Virus record (IMG/VR): IMGVR_UViG_3300031566_000230
Location: 1 to 32,005 of that record
Origin: a virus
DNA length: 32,005 nt
Direction: 5' to 3' (one strand)
Shown here: positions 7,545 through 15,552 of the stretch, in pieces
Layout: each line of letters begins with the position of its first letter
Position numbering within the stretch: the first letter of the stretch is position 1
The notes under the pieces: model-generated
Seen by the model: the letters and a program-made list of their open reading frames with translations, nothing else
What the model was told of the DNA's origin: nothing
The model's database searches: none
Program-made: the position numbers and the translations under genes

Positions 7545-9299
7545 ATGCCATTAGAGAACCAGTGGGTCACGTATTTACATAGATCTTATAAATCTATTAA
7601 GGCTGCTATTATAACTAGGATGCAAAGTGTGGTCCCTGAAATCACTGATCTTAGTGAGAGCAACGTATTTGTGATTATTATTAATTCTTTCGCTGGGCTG
7701 ATTGAACAATTGAATTATTATATAGATAACGTTGCTCGTGAATCTTTTATCACTACTGCTCGCAGGTATAGTTCATTGGTTAAATTAACCAGATTAATAG
7801 ATTATCGGATTAAGGCTAAGGTTGGAGCGGTAGTAGACCTTAAGATAACTGCTGTCAGTGCTACAGATGTTCCTGTACCCTTAGACGATAATGAAACTTT
7901 AGTCGCGGGTTTGATTGTAAAGGATTCTGCGGGGGTAGAATTCATTACTGAGAATAAGGTTACATTTTTTGTGGGAACTTCTTCTGTAATAGTCGGGGCA
8001 AGACAAAGGATAGAAGTTATTGGTGATAACTTAGGTACTACCACTGCTGCTGCTGATCAGCAATTTGAAATAGATGATAATTACCAACATGATACTCTTC
8101 AAATTGAAATCAATTCAGTAACATGGGATTCTGTAAAAACTTTTGCATTTTCTGGACCACAAGATAAACACTTTATAGTAAACGTAGATGAGAATAAAGT
8201 AGCATGGGTAGTATTTGGAGATGGAGTTAATGGGGAGATACCCCTTACTAGTCAATCAGTGTTAGGTACATATTATACCTGTAGTGGTATTGGGGGTAAT
8301 GTCGAGGCTAATACACTTACTATATGGGATACTCCTGTGGGTGGGCCTACTCCTCCAGCTAATACCCCAGTTATTGATCACTACAATGTTACTAATGAAT
8401 TGCCTGCAGTGGGGGGTCAAGATGAGGAAGGTATAGAGGGAATAAGAAAACATGCACCTCTTAGTCTTCGTACACTAGACAGAGCAGTAACATTACAGGA
8501 TCATACAGATATATGTTTACTGGTACCAGGAGTGGGGAAAGCAGCTACTGAATTCGATTCTCAATTAAAGAAAGTAATATTTTATGTAGCCCCAGATGAG
8601 GGGGGCACTGCACCCGGTCAGTTACTTATAGATGTAGAAGATTATTTTGATGATAAGAAAATGATATCAACAGTGGTTGAGGCTTTTGCAGCTGGGGAAA
8701 CTTTACTTAGGATTACCCTTAGTGTAACAGTAAAATTTAGAAGAAGCACTACTCAGACTGAGGTTGATATAAAAGAGGCATTACAAAATGAGTTTGGGTT
8801 TAATAATTCAAGTGTGGATAGAAAAATAAGGAGGTCAGATATTATAGCTTTGGTGGATAATTTAGATAAGGTGGATTATCTTAATCTTGATATACTTACT
8901 ACTAAACCCTATCCTCGTATTACATCAGGGGTAAATCCTTTAGAAAATAATTGGCTAGTAGTGGTACAGTCAAACAGTTTTGAAATAGCTTCATGGAGAA
9001 TAGGGGTTTTAACGGGGGCAGCAGCGGCTGGAGTTTGGAGAACTGGACCTTCAGGGGTAGAAGCTAGGGAAAGTAGTAACATTACAATAGGGGTTTCCCA
9101 ACCGGGTTCAACTAATTGGACTTCAGATGACGGAACTTTAAAATTGGCTATTTGGCATGCTACTGGGTTTACAGCAGGAGATGAATGGGATTTTAAAACA
9201 TATCCTTATAATGAGGATATTGAATTTGAAGATTTTACTATTCCTATATATGATGAGGCCGAATTAGATGTTACTGTCAATGAACAAGTCGGAGTATAA
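7545..9299 (+). CDS. Baseplate wedge protein, gpJ / gp6 family
   Basis: A 584-residue baseplate J-like protein. N-terminal helices (LSESNVFVIIINSFAGLIEQLNYYIDN, then ARRYSSLVKLTRLIDYR) match the start of the family, followed by beta domains (GAVVDLKI; VAWVVFGDGVNGEIP; GTYYTCSGIGGNVEANTL). The 'v.FGDG..G..P..g.......y..g.G..gNv' pattern is the strongest sign. After a conserved GIEGIRKHAPLSLRTLDRAVTLQD segment (family: 'ir...p.....r.at..Dye') comes a C-terminal domain with an extra beta insert (residues ~455-560). It forms the inner wedge ring joining hub and fibres (family knowledge). It is placed 11 bases after the gp25-like gene and before the gpI-like gene. Confidence 0.85.
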   Translation: MPLENQWVTYLHRSYKSIKAAIITRMQSVVPEITDLSESNVFVIIINSFAGLIEQLNYYIDNVARESFITTARRYSSLVKLTRLIDYRIKAKVGAVVDLKITAVSATDVPVPLDDNETLVAGLIVKDSAGVEFITENKVTFFVGTSSVIVGARQRIEVIGDNLGTTTAAADQQFEIDDNYQHDTLQIEINSVTWDSVKTFAFSGPQDKHFIVNVDENKVAWVVFGDGVNGEIPLTSQSVLGTYYTCSGIGGNVEANTLTIWDTPVGGPTPPANTPVIDHYNVTNELPAVGGQDEEGIEGIRKHAPLSLRTLDRAVTLQDHTDICLLVPGVGKAATEFDSQLKKVIFYVAPDEGGTAPGQLLIDVEDYFDDKKMISTVVEAFAAGETLLRITLSVTVKFRRSTTQTEVDIKEALQNEFGFNNSSVDRKIRRSDIIALVDNLDKVDYLNLDILTTKPYPRITSGVNPLENNWLVVVQSNSFEIASWRIGVLTGAAAAGVWRTGPSGVEARESSNITIGVSQPGSTNWTSDDGTLKLAIWHATGFTAGDEWDFKTYPYNEDIEFEDFTIPIYDEAELDVTVNEQVGV

Positions 9300-9351
9300 A
9301 AAATGATGATATTCAGATTTTAGAGAAAGCTATTAAATATTTAAAAAGGTA

Positions 9352-10017
9352 ATGATAACCTTTGGTAAAACATTAACTAAGCCGAACTTTATGTTTGGTA
9401 AATTACCTGTATATTTTAAGACAGAAGATTCTTATAAGGATGGGAATGATGAAGGTTTACTTGAAAGATATTTGGAAATATTCTGTACAGAGATTGATAA
9501 CGAGGTTAGTCCTTATATAGATGAAGTTTTAGATATAACAGATGCAGAGGCTTTAATTGATTTAACTAGGGATAATCCTACTGAATTATTAACACACATA
9601 TCAGAGCTCTTTGGAAATCCCCCAGATGTGGGAACAGGGACAGCCTATAGCGGAGATGAGGATGAATATATAGTATTAATAAGATATATTAAACATATTT
9701 TACAAACTAAGGGAACGGTAAAAGCTCTTGAATATTATTTGGCAATATATGGGTATGAAATTGATACCCTTACAGAGAGCGGGGTAACTGCTTCTACTTA
9801 TGATGCCGTTCCTACTCCAGTAAAATACGATGATGGGGCTGAATATGATTATGGCTTTACATTTTATTCGGGGTTTGATTTAATTATAACAGATAAACCA
9901 GGTATGGGAACAAAGAACCCCATTCAAGCCTGGTTAGATAATTATTTAAAACCTGCAATACAAAATTTCATAGCCCCAATCTGGGCTCAGTTGGGAACAT
10001 TAACTTATTCACCATAA
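9352..10017 (+). CDS. Tail protein I-like baseplate wedge component
   Basis: A 221-residue protein directly downstream of the gpJ-like gene, where gpI sits. Features that fit: an N-terminal 'FGKLPVYFKTEDSY...LLERYLEIF' (family: lP.yy......ll..fl..f), a helix pair with acidic residues (DEVLDITDAEALIDLTRD), and 'YIVLIRYIKHILQTKGTVKALEYYLAIYGYE', which mirrors the 'r..i..a..l.r.KGT..gl...l...g' motif of tail protein I relatives. The end is aromatic beta (YDYGFTFYSGFDLIITD). It probably joins fibres to the wedge. The start ATG follows an AAAAAGG ribosome site. The 52-base gap before it shows no clear signal. Confidence 0.65.
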   Translation: MITFGKTLTKPNFMFGKLPVYFKTEDSYKDGNDEGLLERYLEIFCTEIDNEVSPYIDEVLDITDAEALIDLTRDNPTELLTHISELFGNPPDVGTGTAYSGDEDEYIVLIRYIKHILQTKGTVKALEYYLAIYGYEIDTLTESGVTASTYDAVPTPVKYDDGAEYDYGFTFYSGFDLIITDKPGMGTKNPIQAWLDNYLKPAIQNFIAPIWAQLGTLTYSP

Positions 10018-10069
10018 ATTTAAAATCATAAGTTAATATATTTGTAGGATAATACTATGGGTAGTGCTA

Positions 10070-10101
10070 TAAGTTACTTATATATGCTTTCTAGTAACTT
10101 A
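10070..10101 (+). repeat. 9-bp inverted repeat between baseplate and second fibre genes
   Basis: TAAGTTACT at 10070-10078 is perfectly complementary to AGTAACTTA at 10093-10101, with a 14-base loop. It lies in the largest plus-strand gap apart from the pseudogene region (10018-10166). It is AT-rich and has no T-run directly after it, so a classical terminator is unlikely; an operator or a weak mRNA hairpin is possible. A half copy (ATAAGTTA) lies at 10028. Confidence 0.4.
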
Positions 10102-10166
10102 AATGCTTAATTAATAAGGATACTACATATTTAATATAATTTAAAAACTAGATAATTAATATAATT

Positions 10167-11447
10167 ATGTCCCAAAAACAATCAACAACATACCAATCAG
10201 ATATCCTTTCCTATCCTTTGAGGGATTCTATGGTAGGAATACTACAACCAGGTAGATATAAGGGGTTTGATTCTCTTACCGAATACCAAGCTCAATCTGG
10301 TGATATCATTTATGTGCAGATAGGCCAAACTAATGGTCAGAATAAATATGATGGTGATGGGGCTGATCCCCCAACCCTTGAAGCAGAAAGGAGTATTGCT
10401 GTAACAACTCAAGGTGTTATTATAGCTGAGGATTTTGTTGCTGCGGCTGCTACATATCGGGATAGCCTTACACTTACTACTGCCCCTGTTAATGGGATAT
10501 ATCATATCTTGTATATGGAACATATTTATGATGATGTAAATCCTGGGGCTAATCCTGCTACTTATGGATGGGTATCTGGAACTGATAACGATACTCCTCC
10601 TGCTTTACCAAGCCCAACAAAACAAATTGCATTAGGGTATTTATACCAACCAAAAGAATCTTCTGGTGTATTTCCCCTTTGTGAATGGTATCTTGCTACT
10701 CCAGTAGTGGGGGATATTGAAATGGTTAAAGATCTGTTTAAGCTTGATGCTAATGGTGTAAGAATAGACAAGGGAACTATACCAGCTGGTGGTATTATAG
10801 GAAACAGAGATTATTCAGCGAATTATTTAACTATTTATTCTTCTATTACTGCAGCTTTATCTGCATTGGATGCTGCTTTAAAGGTTAGAGCAAATGCTAT
10901 AACAACTCTTCAAGGAACTAAATTAGATGACTGGGCTATTCCTGATGATAATATAGATCTGAATGCTACTTCTACTTATCATGGATTATTACCTAAACTT
11001 CCTACTACTAATTCTACTCTGAAATTTTTAAGGGGAGATGGAACTTATACTGTTCCCCCTGGGGGTAGGTTTGTAATGATGACAGGTACTTTTGGAACGC
11101 ATCTAACTTTAACAGATGCAGATCCAGATGCAGGTCAAATAGATTTAGGGGTAGCTGGAGTTCCTGCTGATGCAGATGTATTATTAATACATGTACAGAT
11201 TACTACTAAATCTACTACTCCTACAGGTTATAATGTTACTTGTAGTTTTAGGGTGGCTGCAACCGGAGGTTATAACGGGGAATGTAGAGCTCACAATAAC
11301 CATGATGCTGCAGCTGCTGTAACAAAATCTTGCCAGATAACGATACCTTGTAATTCTAGTCAGAATGTTTATTACCAATTAGGAAATAAAACATACTTAC
11401 AGGATTGCTTTATTACTGTAGTGGGGTGGCAGACTTACACTCCATAA
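10167..11447 (+). CDS. Second tail fibre / receptor-binding protein
   Basis: A 426-residue fibre. Residues 1-190 form an attachment region with aromatic beta strands (GIYHILYMEHIYDD, PTKQIALGYLYQP). A short helical linker (AALSALDAALKVRANAITTLQGTKLDDW) follows. Residues ~270-300 carry the common fibre motif 'ST.HGLLPKL......LKFLRGDGTYTVPP'. The C-terminal ~120 residues form a beta domain with several Cys (CSFR, ECRAH, SCQIT, PCNSS, DCFIT), likely the receptor-binding tip. It follows the gpI-like gene after 149 non-coding bases. Its final 35 bases overlap the end of the opposing sigma-like gene. The receptor is unknown and no enzyme motif is seen. Confidence 0.7.
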   Translation: MSQKQSTTYQSDILSYPLRDSMVGILQPGRYKGFDSLTEYQAQSGDIIYVQIGQTNGQNKYDGDGADPPTLEAERSIAVTTQGVIIAEDFVAAAATYRDSLTLTTAPVNGIYHILYMEHIYDDVNPGANPATYGWVSGTDNDTPPALPSPTKQIALGYLYQPKESSGVFPLCEWYLATPVVGDIEMVKDLFKLDANGVRIDKGTIPAGGIIGNRDYSANYLTIYSSITAALSALDAALKVRANAITTLQGTKLDDWAIPDDNIDLNATSTYHGLLPKLPTTNSTLKFLRGDGTYTVPPGGRFVMMTGTFGTHLTLTDADPDAGQIDLGVAGVPADADVLLIHVQITTKSTTPTGYNVTCSFRVAATGGYNGECRAHNNHDAAAAVTKSCQITIPCNSSQNVYYQLGNKTYLQDCFITVVGWQTYTP

Positions 11448-12063
11448 AATGTTCTTTAGCTTCTTTTATCCAATACTCAGTTTCAGACCTAAGATCATTT
11501 ATATATAAGGAACTATCTCTGATGGGTTCTAAATCAAGATACTCGGCAATTAATTTGGCGGGTATTTTTGTTTGACTTGACCCAAGTTTACTAAGGATAA
11601 ATGGGGGTGGGTTTAATTCTATTTCTAATACTAAAAAGGCATCATCACAAAGATTTTTCTTAAGATAGGTTAATGCTAATTCAAGAAATACTTCATGGTT
11701 GGATATCTCATTATTAATAGGTATAATATTTATCAGGTTATATTCTCCTTCTAATCTAACTTCATTATTATAAATATTATATTTAGAGTAAGCCTTTCTT
11801 AACATTCGGAATTTGAATGTTTTAAGAGCATTAATAATCCTACCTTTTAATTGCCCCTCTTCAATATCCCCATAGTATTTATTGAACACGAAGATAAACT
11901 TATCATCAAACCATGATTTTATTATGTCTGAAGTAACACCGTATCTTCGGTGATCAATTTGGTAAGTAAGTAAGTTCCGGAGGGCTTCTGTTTCTTTGTA
12001 AAGTTTATTGAAGAGTTGTTGATTATACCCTTCCTTCATCGGAAGTAACCTGTGAATCTCCAT
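11413..12063 (-). CDS. Putative divergent sigma-factor-like protein
   Basis: The only convincing minus-strand gene: 216 residues from ATG at 12063 (a TTG at 12072 would add three residues). Residues 50-95 (FDDKFIFVFNKYYGDIEEG, then LKGRIINALKTFKFRMLRKAY) look like a sigma region 2 helix pair, and residues 138-200 (CDDAFLVLEIEL, later IPAKLIAEYLDLEPIRDSSLYINDLR) resemble region 4 with a helix-turn-helix 'iA..L.l......y...lr'. Phages with long late modules often encode a divergent sigma (T4 gp55 is an example). The match is by pattern only, and a different DNA- or RNA-binding helical protein is possible. The opposite orientation and place between structural and replication modules fit a regulator. 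It overlaps the fibre end by 35 bases. Confidence 0.45.
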   Translation of the reverse strand: MEIHRLLPMKEGYNQQLFNKLYKETEALRNLLTYQIDHRRYGVTSDIIKSWFDDKFIFVFNKYYGDIEEGQLKGRIINALKTFKFRMLRKAYSKYNIYNNEVRLEGEYNLINIIPINNEISNHEVFLELALTYLKKNLCDDAFLVLEIELNPPPFILSKLGSSQTKIPAKLIAEYLDLEPIRDSSLYINDLRSETEYWIKEAKEHFMECKSATPLQ

Positions 12064-12210
12064 ATTTTTCAAGAATAAGTATTGTAGATATTCAAATATA
12101 TATAATAATTTTTAAATATGCAAATACCCTAATGTAAAACTTATTAACAGCGGATTTAGCTTATCCGATGTATTACTATACTATTATAAAATATTGCATA
12201 AATTAGTTTC
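12064..12210. promoter_or_regulatory. Divergent intergenic region with TACTATTA motif
   Basis: This 147-base AT-rich gap separates the minus-strand sigma-like gene from the plus-strand helicase, so it must hold promoters for both directions unless the helicase is read through. TACTATTA stands at 12179-12186, followed by TAAAAT and 24 bases before the helicase ATG. A small inverted repeat, CGGAT/ATCCG with a 7-base loop, lies near 12151. No strong ribosome site is seen before the helicase ATG. Confidence 0.45.
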
Positions 12211-13644
12211 ATGGGGATTAAATTTAAATTCACAACAGATTTCCAATTTGATTTATTAAGATATACAGTCTCGGACAAGAACGGATATAAGGCTGTAGAA
12301 TTATATGATGACTCTTATTTTACATTAACAGAACACGCAGTCATAGCCTATACTTTAAAAGGTTATTATAAGCGAAAAAAAACAGTACCGGGTAAGACTA
12401 TATTAATAGAGGAACTTTATAAGACATTCGATCACAGGGAATTTGTAAATAATCTAACAGATGATGATCGAAAAGAAATACTATCTTTAACCAGTGATTT
12501 ATATAAGGGTATAGTTAAAGATGGTGATGAGATCCTGGCTAACACAGAGAAGTTTGCCCAGTATGTTGATGTAAAACATGAGATAGAGAATGTAGATTTA
12601 TTAGATTACGAAAATTATGATACCTTTGCCAAGAAAATACAAAAGGCAATATCTCCTCGTCTTCGGAAATTAGAAGAGAGGGGACTTTTTCTTGTTAAGG
12701 ATGCTAGGTTTAGACAGGTTAAGAGAAAGGAGAGAGGTTCTATTATTCCTATGCCATGGTCAAAGTTGGATAGGTTAACTAATGCTGGTGGCTATGCTAA
12801 GAATAGTATAATGGTTATCCTTGACCAAGCTAAGAAGTTTAAGACTGGGGCTCTTGTCAATATATCATTGCGTTATATGCAATACCATAAGAAAAATGTT
12901 TTAGTAATAGACTTGGATGGTGGGGAGGATGAGTTTTTATTAAGAATTGAACAGTGTATGTCTAACTTAACTAAAAGAGAAGTTCTTGATGAGGATGGGG
13001 CAGTTGATGAAGTGATTAAAAGGCAGATAAGGAAAAGTAAGAGACAAGGTGGGGAGATAATATCTAAACGAATGCCAGCTCTTGTTACTACTGCTACAGA
13101 TATTGGGAATTATATGGATTATCTTTATAGAGAGTTTCAATTCCAGGTAGATATTTTAGTCATAGATTATATTGCTAAGATGGGGGCAATTTCTGGTAAA
13201 GATTCATTACATGAAAGAATATCAGAGGCATATATAGATATGGGTAATCTGGCAATGGCTAAGAATATAGATTTAGTATGGACTGCTCACCATGTTACAA
13301 GAGATGCAGCGAAGGCTAGAGAAAAGAGTATATATGAACCTACTGATACTGCGGGGGCTATCGATATGACCAGACATGTTCAAGCTATATTTGGTTTGAA
13401 TCGTAACCCAAGAGAGGAAGAGAAGGGGTTCCAGAGGTTAGAGATTGTAGCCCAAAGAGATGGACCACCCCATGGGCATATTGTTTTTAAAATTGATTTA
13501 GAAAGACAACGCATGATTCCCCTCAAGGTTTTAGAGTTGGAAGAATATTATAAAACATGTCGTCCTCAGAAGGAGTCAGAGGATAATACTTATGGGAGTT
13601 CAAGAGGGAATAAAAAACGGGGTGATTTAGAAGATGCTGAATAA
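12211..13644 (+). CDS. Replicative DNA helicase, DnaB/gp41-like
   Basis: A 477-residue RecA-fold helicase that would unwind DNA at the fork. Residues 1-165 are a helical N-terminal domain without a clear match. The C-terminal domain has a P-loop at 205-213 (DQAKKFKTG), Walker B DILVIDY at 314-320, the sensor segment DLVWTAHHVTRD (H360 where DnaB usually has Gln) and the end motif VAQRDGPPHGHIVF (R416), equal to DnaB 'aKqRnGptG'. The P-loop has Phe where the invariant Gly before Lys is expected (KFKT rather than GKT), a variant also known in T4 UvsX-like and RepA-like ATPases. The gene overlaps the primase by 11 bases, and helicase-primase pairing supports the call. The C-terminal tail is charged. 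Confidence 0.85.
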   Translation: MGIKFKFTTDFQFDLLRYTVSDKNGYKAVELYDDSYFTLTEHAVIAYTLKGYYKRKKTVPGKTILIEELYKTFDHREFVNNLTDDDRKEILSLTSDLYKGIVKDGDEILANTEKFAQYVDVKHEIENVDLLDYENYDTFAKKIQKAISPRLRKLEERGLFLVKDARFRQVKRKERGSIIPMPWSKLDRLTNAGGYAKNSIMVILDQAKKFKTGALVNISLRYMQYHKKNVLVIDLDGGEDEFLLRIEQCMSNLTKREVLDEDGAVDEVIKRQIRKSKRQGGEIISKRMPALVTTATDIGNYMDYLYREFQFQVDILVIDYIAKMGAISGKDSLHERISEAYIDMGNLAMAKNIDLVWTAHHVTRDAAKAREKSIYEPTDTAGAIDMTRHVQAIFGLNRNPREEEKGFQRLEIVAQRDGPPHGHIVFKIDLERQRMIPLKVLELEEYYKTCRPQKESEDNTYGSSRGNKKRGDLEDAE

Positions 13645-14572
13645 AACTATTAGATCTAAACTTTATACTTATGCCATTAATAAACTTGGCTTAAGAGATT
13701 ACCGTAGGGGGTGGATGAAAGGGGTATGTCCTGACTGTGGTAGACACGGTAAGTTTGGACTTAACCTTACTCAAAATAGAACTAATTGTTTTGTATGTGG
13801 ATTTCATCCTTCTCCAATTAGATTGATAATGGACATGGAGGGATTATCAGATTTTAATGAGGTAAAGGTATATCTTAAGGCTTATGAAGGAAGAGAATAC
13901 CTTGAACCAGTAGTTGAAAGAATTGAAAGAATAGATACAGTATTACCAGATGGGTATAAGAATTTAGTATTAGGAGATAGTAAGTTGGCAAAGGCTGCAA
14001 GAGATTATGTTAAAGGTAGAGGATTCGATCCAGAGGAGATGTCTTATAAGGGGTGGGGATATGGAACTCGTGGTAAATATTTTGGATATTTAATTATACC
14101 TTTTTATATAGGGGGTAAATTGATTTATTTTAATGGGAGAAGATTTGTGGGAGCAGGTCCTAAATATTTAAACCCGGAGATAGAAGATTTTGGGTTAGGT
14201 AAATCTCTTATTATGTATAATATAGATGCTCTTGCTCTTTACGATACAATATATCTTGCAGAGGGGGCTATCAATGCCGAGACTATGGGTGATCAAGGGG
14301 TAGCCACAGGTGGTAAGAAAGTTTCTCATTATCAGATATCCATGATACTTAAATCAGAGGTTGCTTGGGTAGTATTGTTACTTGATCCAGATGCTATAGA
14401 GGATGCTATAAGAATCGGGATGGAGATGGCTTACCATGCAAATATTAAGTTAATAGAATTACCAGAGGATAAAGATGTAAATGATTTGGGTAAAGAAAAA
14501 GTTCTTAAATATGTAAAAAAAGCCAAGTGGTTGAATTACAATGACTTATTAAAGTTACACCATGAGACGTGA
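13634..14572 (+). CDS. DNA primase (zinc ribbon plus TOPRIM)
   Basis: A 312-residue primase that would make RNA primers for the lagging strand. An N-terminal zinc ribbon has C32-P-D-C35 and C52-F-V-C55 with H58. The TOPRIM catalytic core shows YLAEGAINAET (E210), LLLDPDAIEDA (D251, D253) and ELPEDKDVNDLG (acidic metal site near 279-284). Between them is a RNA-polymerase-like segment (YLIIPFYIGGKLIYFNGR). The length fits T7/T4-type phage primases and is shorter than bacterial DnaG, lacking the C-terminal helicase-binding domain. It overlaps the helicase by 11 bases and the next gene by 11 bases, so the three are coupled. Confidence 0.9.
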   Translation: MLNKTIRSKLYTYAINKLGLRDYRRGWMKGVCPDCGRHGKFGLNLTQNRTNCFVCGFHPSPIRLIMDMEGLSDFNEVKVYLKAYEGREYLEPVVERIERIDTVLPDGYKNLVLGDSKLAKAARDYVKGRGFDPEEMSYKGWGYGTRGKYFGYLIIPFYIGGKLIYFNGRRFVGAGPKYLNPEIEDFGLGKSLIMYNIDALALYDTIYLAEGAINAETMGDQGVATGGKKVSHYQISMILKSEVAWVVLLLDPDAIEDAIRIGMEMAYHANIKLIELPEDKDVNDLGKEKVLKYVKKAKWLNYNDLLKLHHET

Positions 14573-15371
14573 AGCGAGCATACATATAACCAAGTCTGAT
14601 TTAATAAAAGTATTAGAGAAGCTGACTACTATAAAAAATGTAGAAATCATAGCTGATAAAATATTCCATATAGCTAAACCCTATTCGATTCATACCCGTA
14701 CTATTACAATAAGCAATGAAAGAATGGAAAAGAAGGCTGAGAAACTAATCAAATCATCTAGGCGTGATGCGGATTTCCTTGCCCAATTAATTTATGCAAC
14801 TCGAAAGAGGATGAAACATAGGGGGATAACCCAAACTAAAGTTGGGAGTCGAGATTGGGGAATCCTAAAGGAGATTACCGCACACGCTTTAGATTTTACA
14901 AATGAATTTAATCTCACACGTAGATATGGATTTTTAAAATACATAGAGGTGGGGTTATCTAAGATGCAAAAATTTAATCTAAATAAATTTCTTCCTATGT
15001 ATCAGGGTATCTGTGAGACGTATCAAGCCATGGTAGAAATAGAAAAAGATACGGATAGGGAAATGACTGAACAGATGTATAAAATTTATGCCCAGAGGGT
15101 AATTGAAGCTACAGGTATATTTGATACTCTTGAAGAATTACCCGAGAAGTATGTATGGTTTGTTAGGGCCAGAGAACAGGCTAAGAATATGAATGTAGCT
15201 GTTAATATATATATGCAGGCTCAATTTGATGGTTTGGATTTTACTGGGGGGATACCCCACCCCGTTCAACTGGTAGGACCTAAGGCAACCGAGAGGGTAG
15301 CAAGATATTGTTATAAGGAGGGGATTAAAATTAAAGGAAATGAAAGTCCACCCCATAAAGATAGCTCTTGA
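14562..15371 (+). CDS. Unknown protein in the primosome block (candidate helicase loader or accessory factor)
   Basis: A 269-residue, largely helical and basic protein (e.g. KKAEKLIKSSRRDADFLAQL, RKRMKHRGIT). No P-loop, zinc motif or membrane segment is visible, so an AAA+ loader of DnaC type is excluded. The C-terminal part has 'HPVQLVGPKATERVARYCY'. I do not recognise the family. Its position, overlapping the primase start-to-stop by 11 bases and followed by the UvsW-like gene, suggests a role in helicase loading or primosome assembly, like the helical T4 gp59, but this is inference from location and fold type only. Confidence 0.6.
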   Translation: MRREASIHITKSDLIKVLEKLTTIKNVEIIADKIFHIAKPYSIHTRTITISNERMEKKAEKLIKSSRRDADFLAQLIYATRKRMKHRGITQTKVGSRDWGILKEITAHALDFTNEFNLTRRYGFLKYIEVGLSKMQKFNLNKFLPMYQGICETYQAMVEIEKDTDREMTEQMYKIYAQRVIEATGIFDTLEELPEKYVWFVRAREQAKNMNVAVNIYMQAQFDGLDFTGGIPHPVQLVGPKATERVARYCYKEGIKIKGNESPPHKDSS

Positions 15372-15552
15372 TAAATTAGAACCAAGTATATTAAATACTG
15401 CGGCTCATTATCCAGAGGGTAGGAATATATTAATATATTGTCTGGCTAGAGGAGCAAAGAGATCACAAGAAGAGGTAATAAAGTGGTTATATGAAGAGGG
15501 GGTACAAATATATAAATTACATGAATATGTAATAAAGAATGATAAGGATTGA
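15340..15552 (+). CDS. Unknown 70-residue protein
   Basis: A short protein, mainly helical, with ILIYCLARGAKRSQEEVIKWLYEEGVQIYKLHEYV. It overlaps the upstream gene by 32 bases in another frame and the UvsW-like gene by 14 bases. The segment 'lA.gak.s.eevi.wl.eegv.iy' could be a small helix-turn-helix-like fold, but no clear family is recognised. It is supported as a real gene by its tight nesting in the run of coupled genes and by the lack of any other frame covering 15372-15538. Confidence 0.6.
   Translation: MKVHPIKIALDKLEPSILNTAAHYPEGRNILIYCLARGAKRSQEEVIKWLYEEGVQIYKLHEYVIKNDKD

Noticed and set aside
3140-11447. Diversity-generating retroelement acting on the fibre tips
   Set aside because: No reverse transcriptase and no near-identical template/variable repeat pair was seen in the window.
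12064-12072. TTG 12072 as start of the minus-strand gene
   Set aside because: An in-frame ATG at 12063 follows after three codons; no ribosome site favours TTG.
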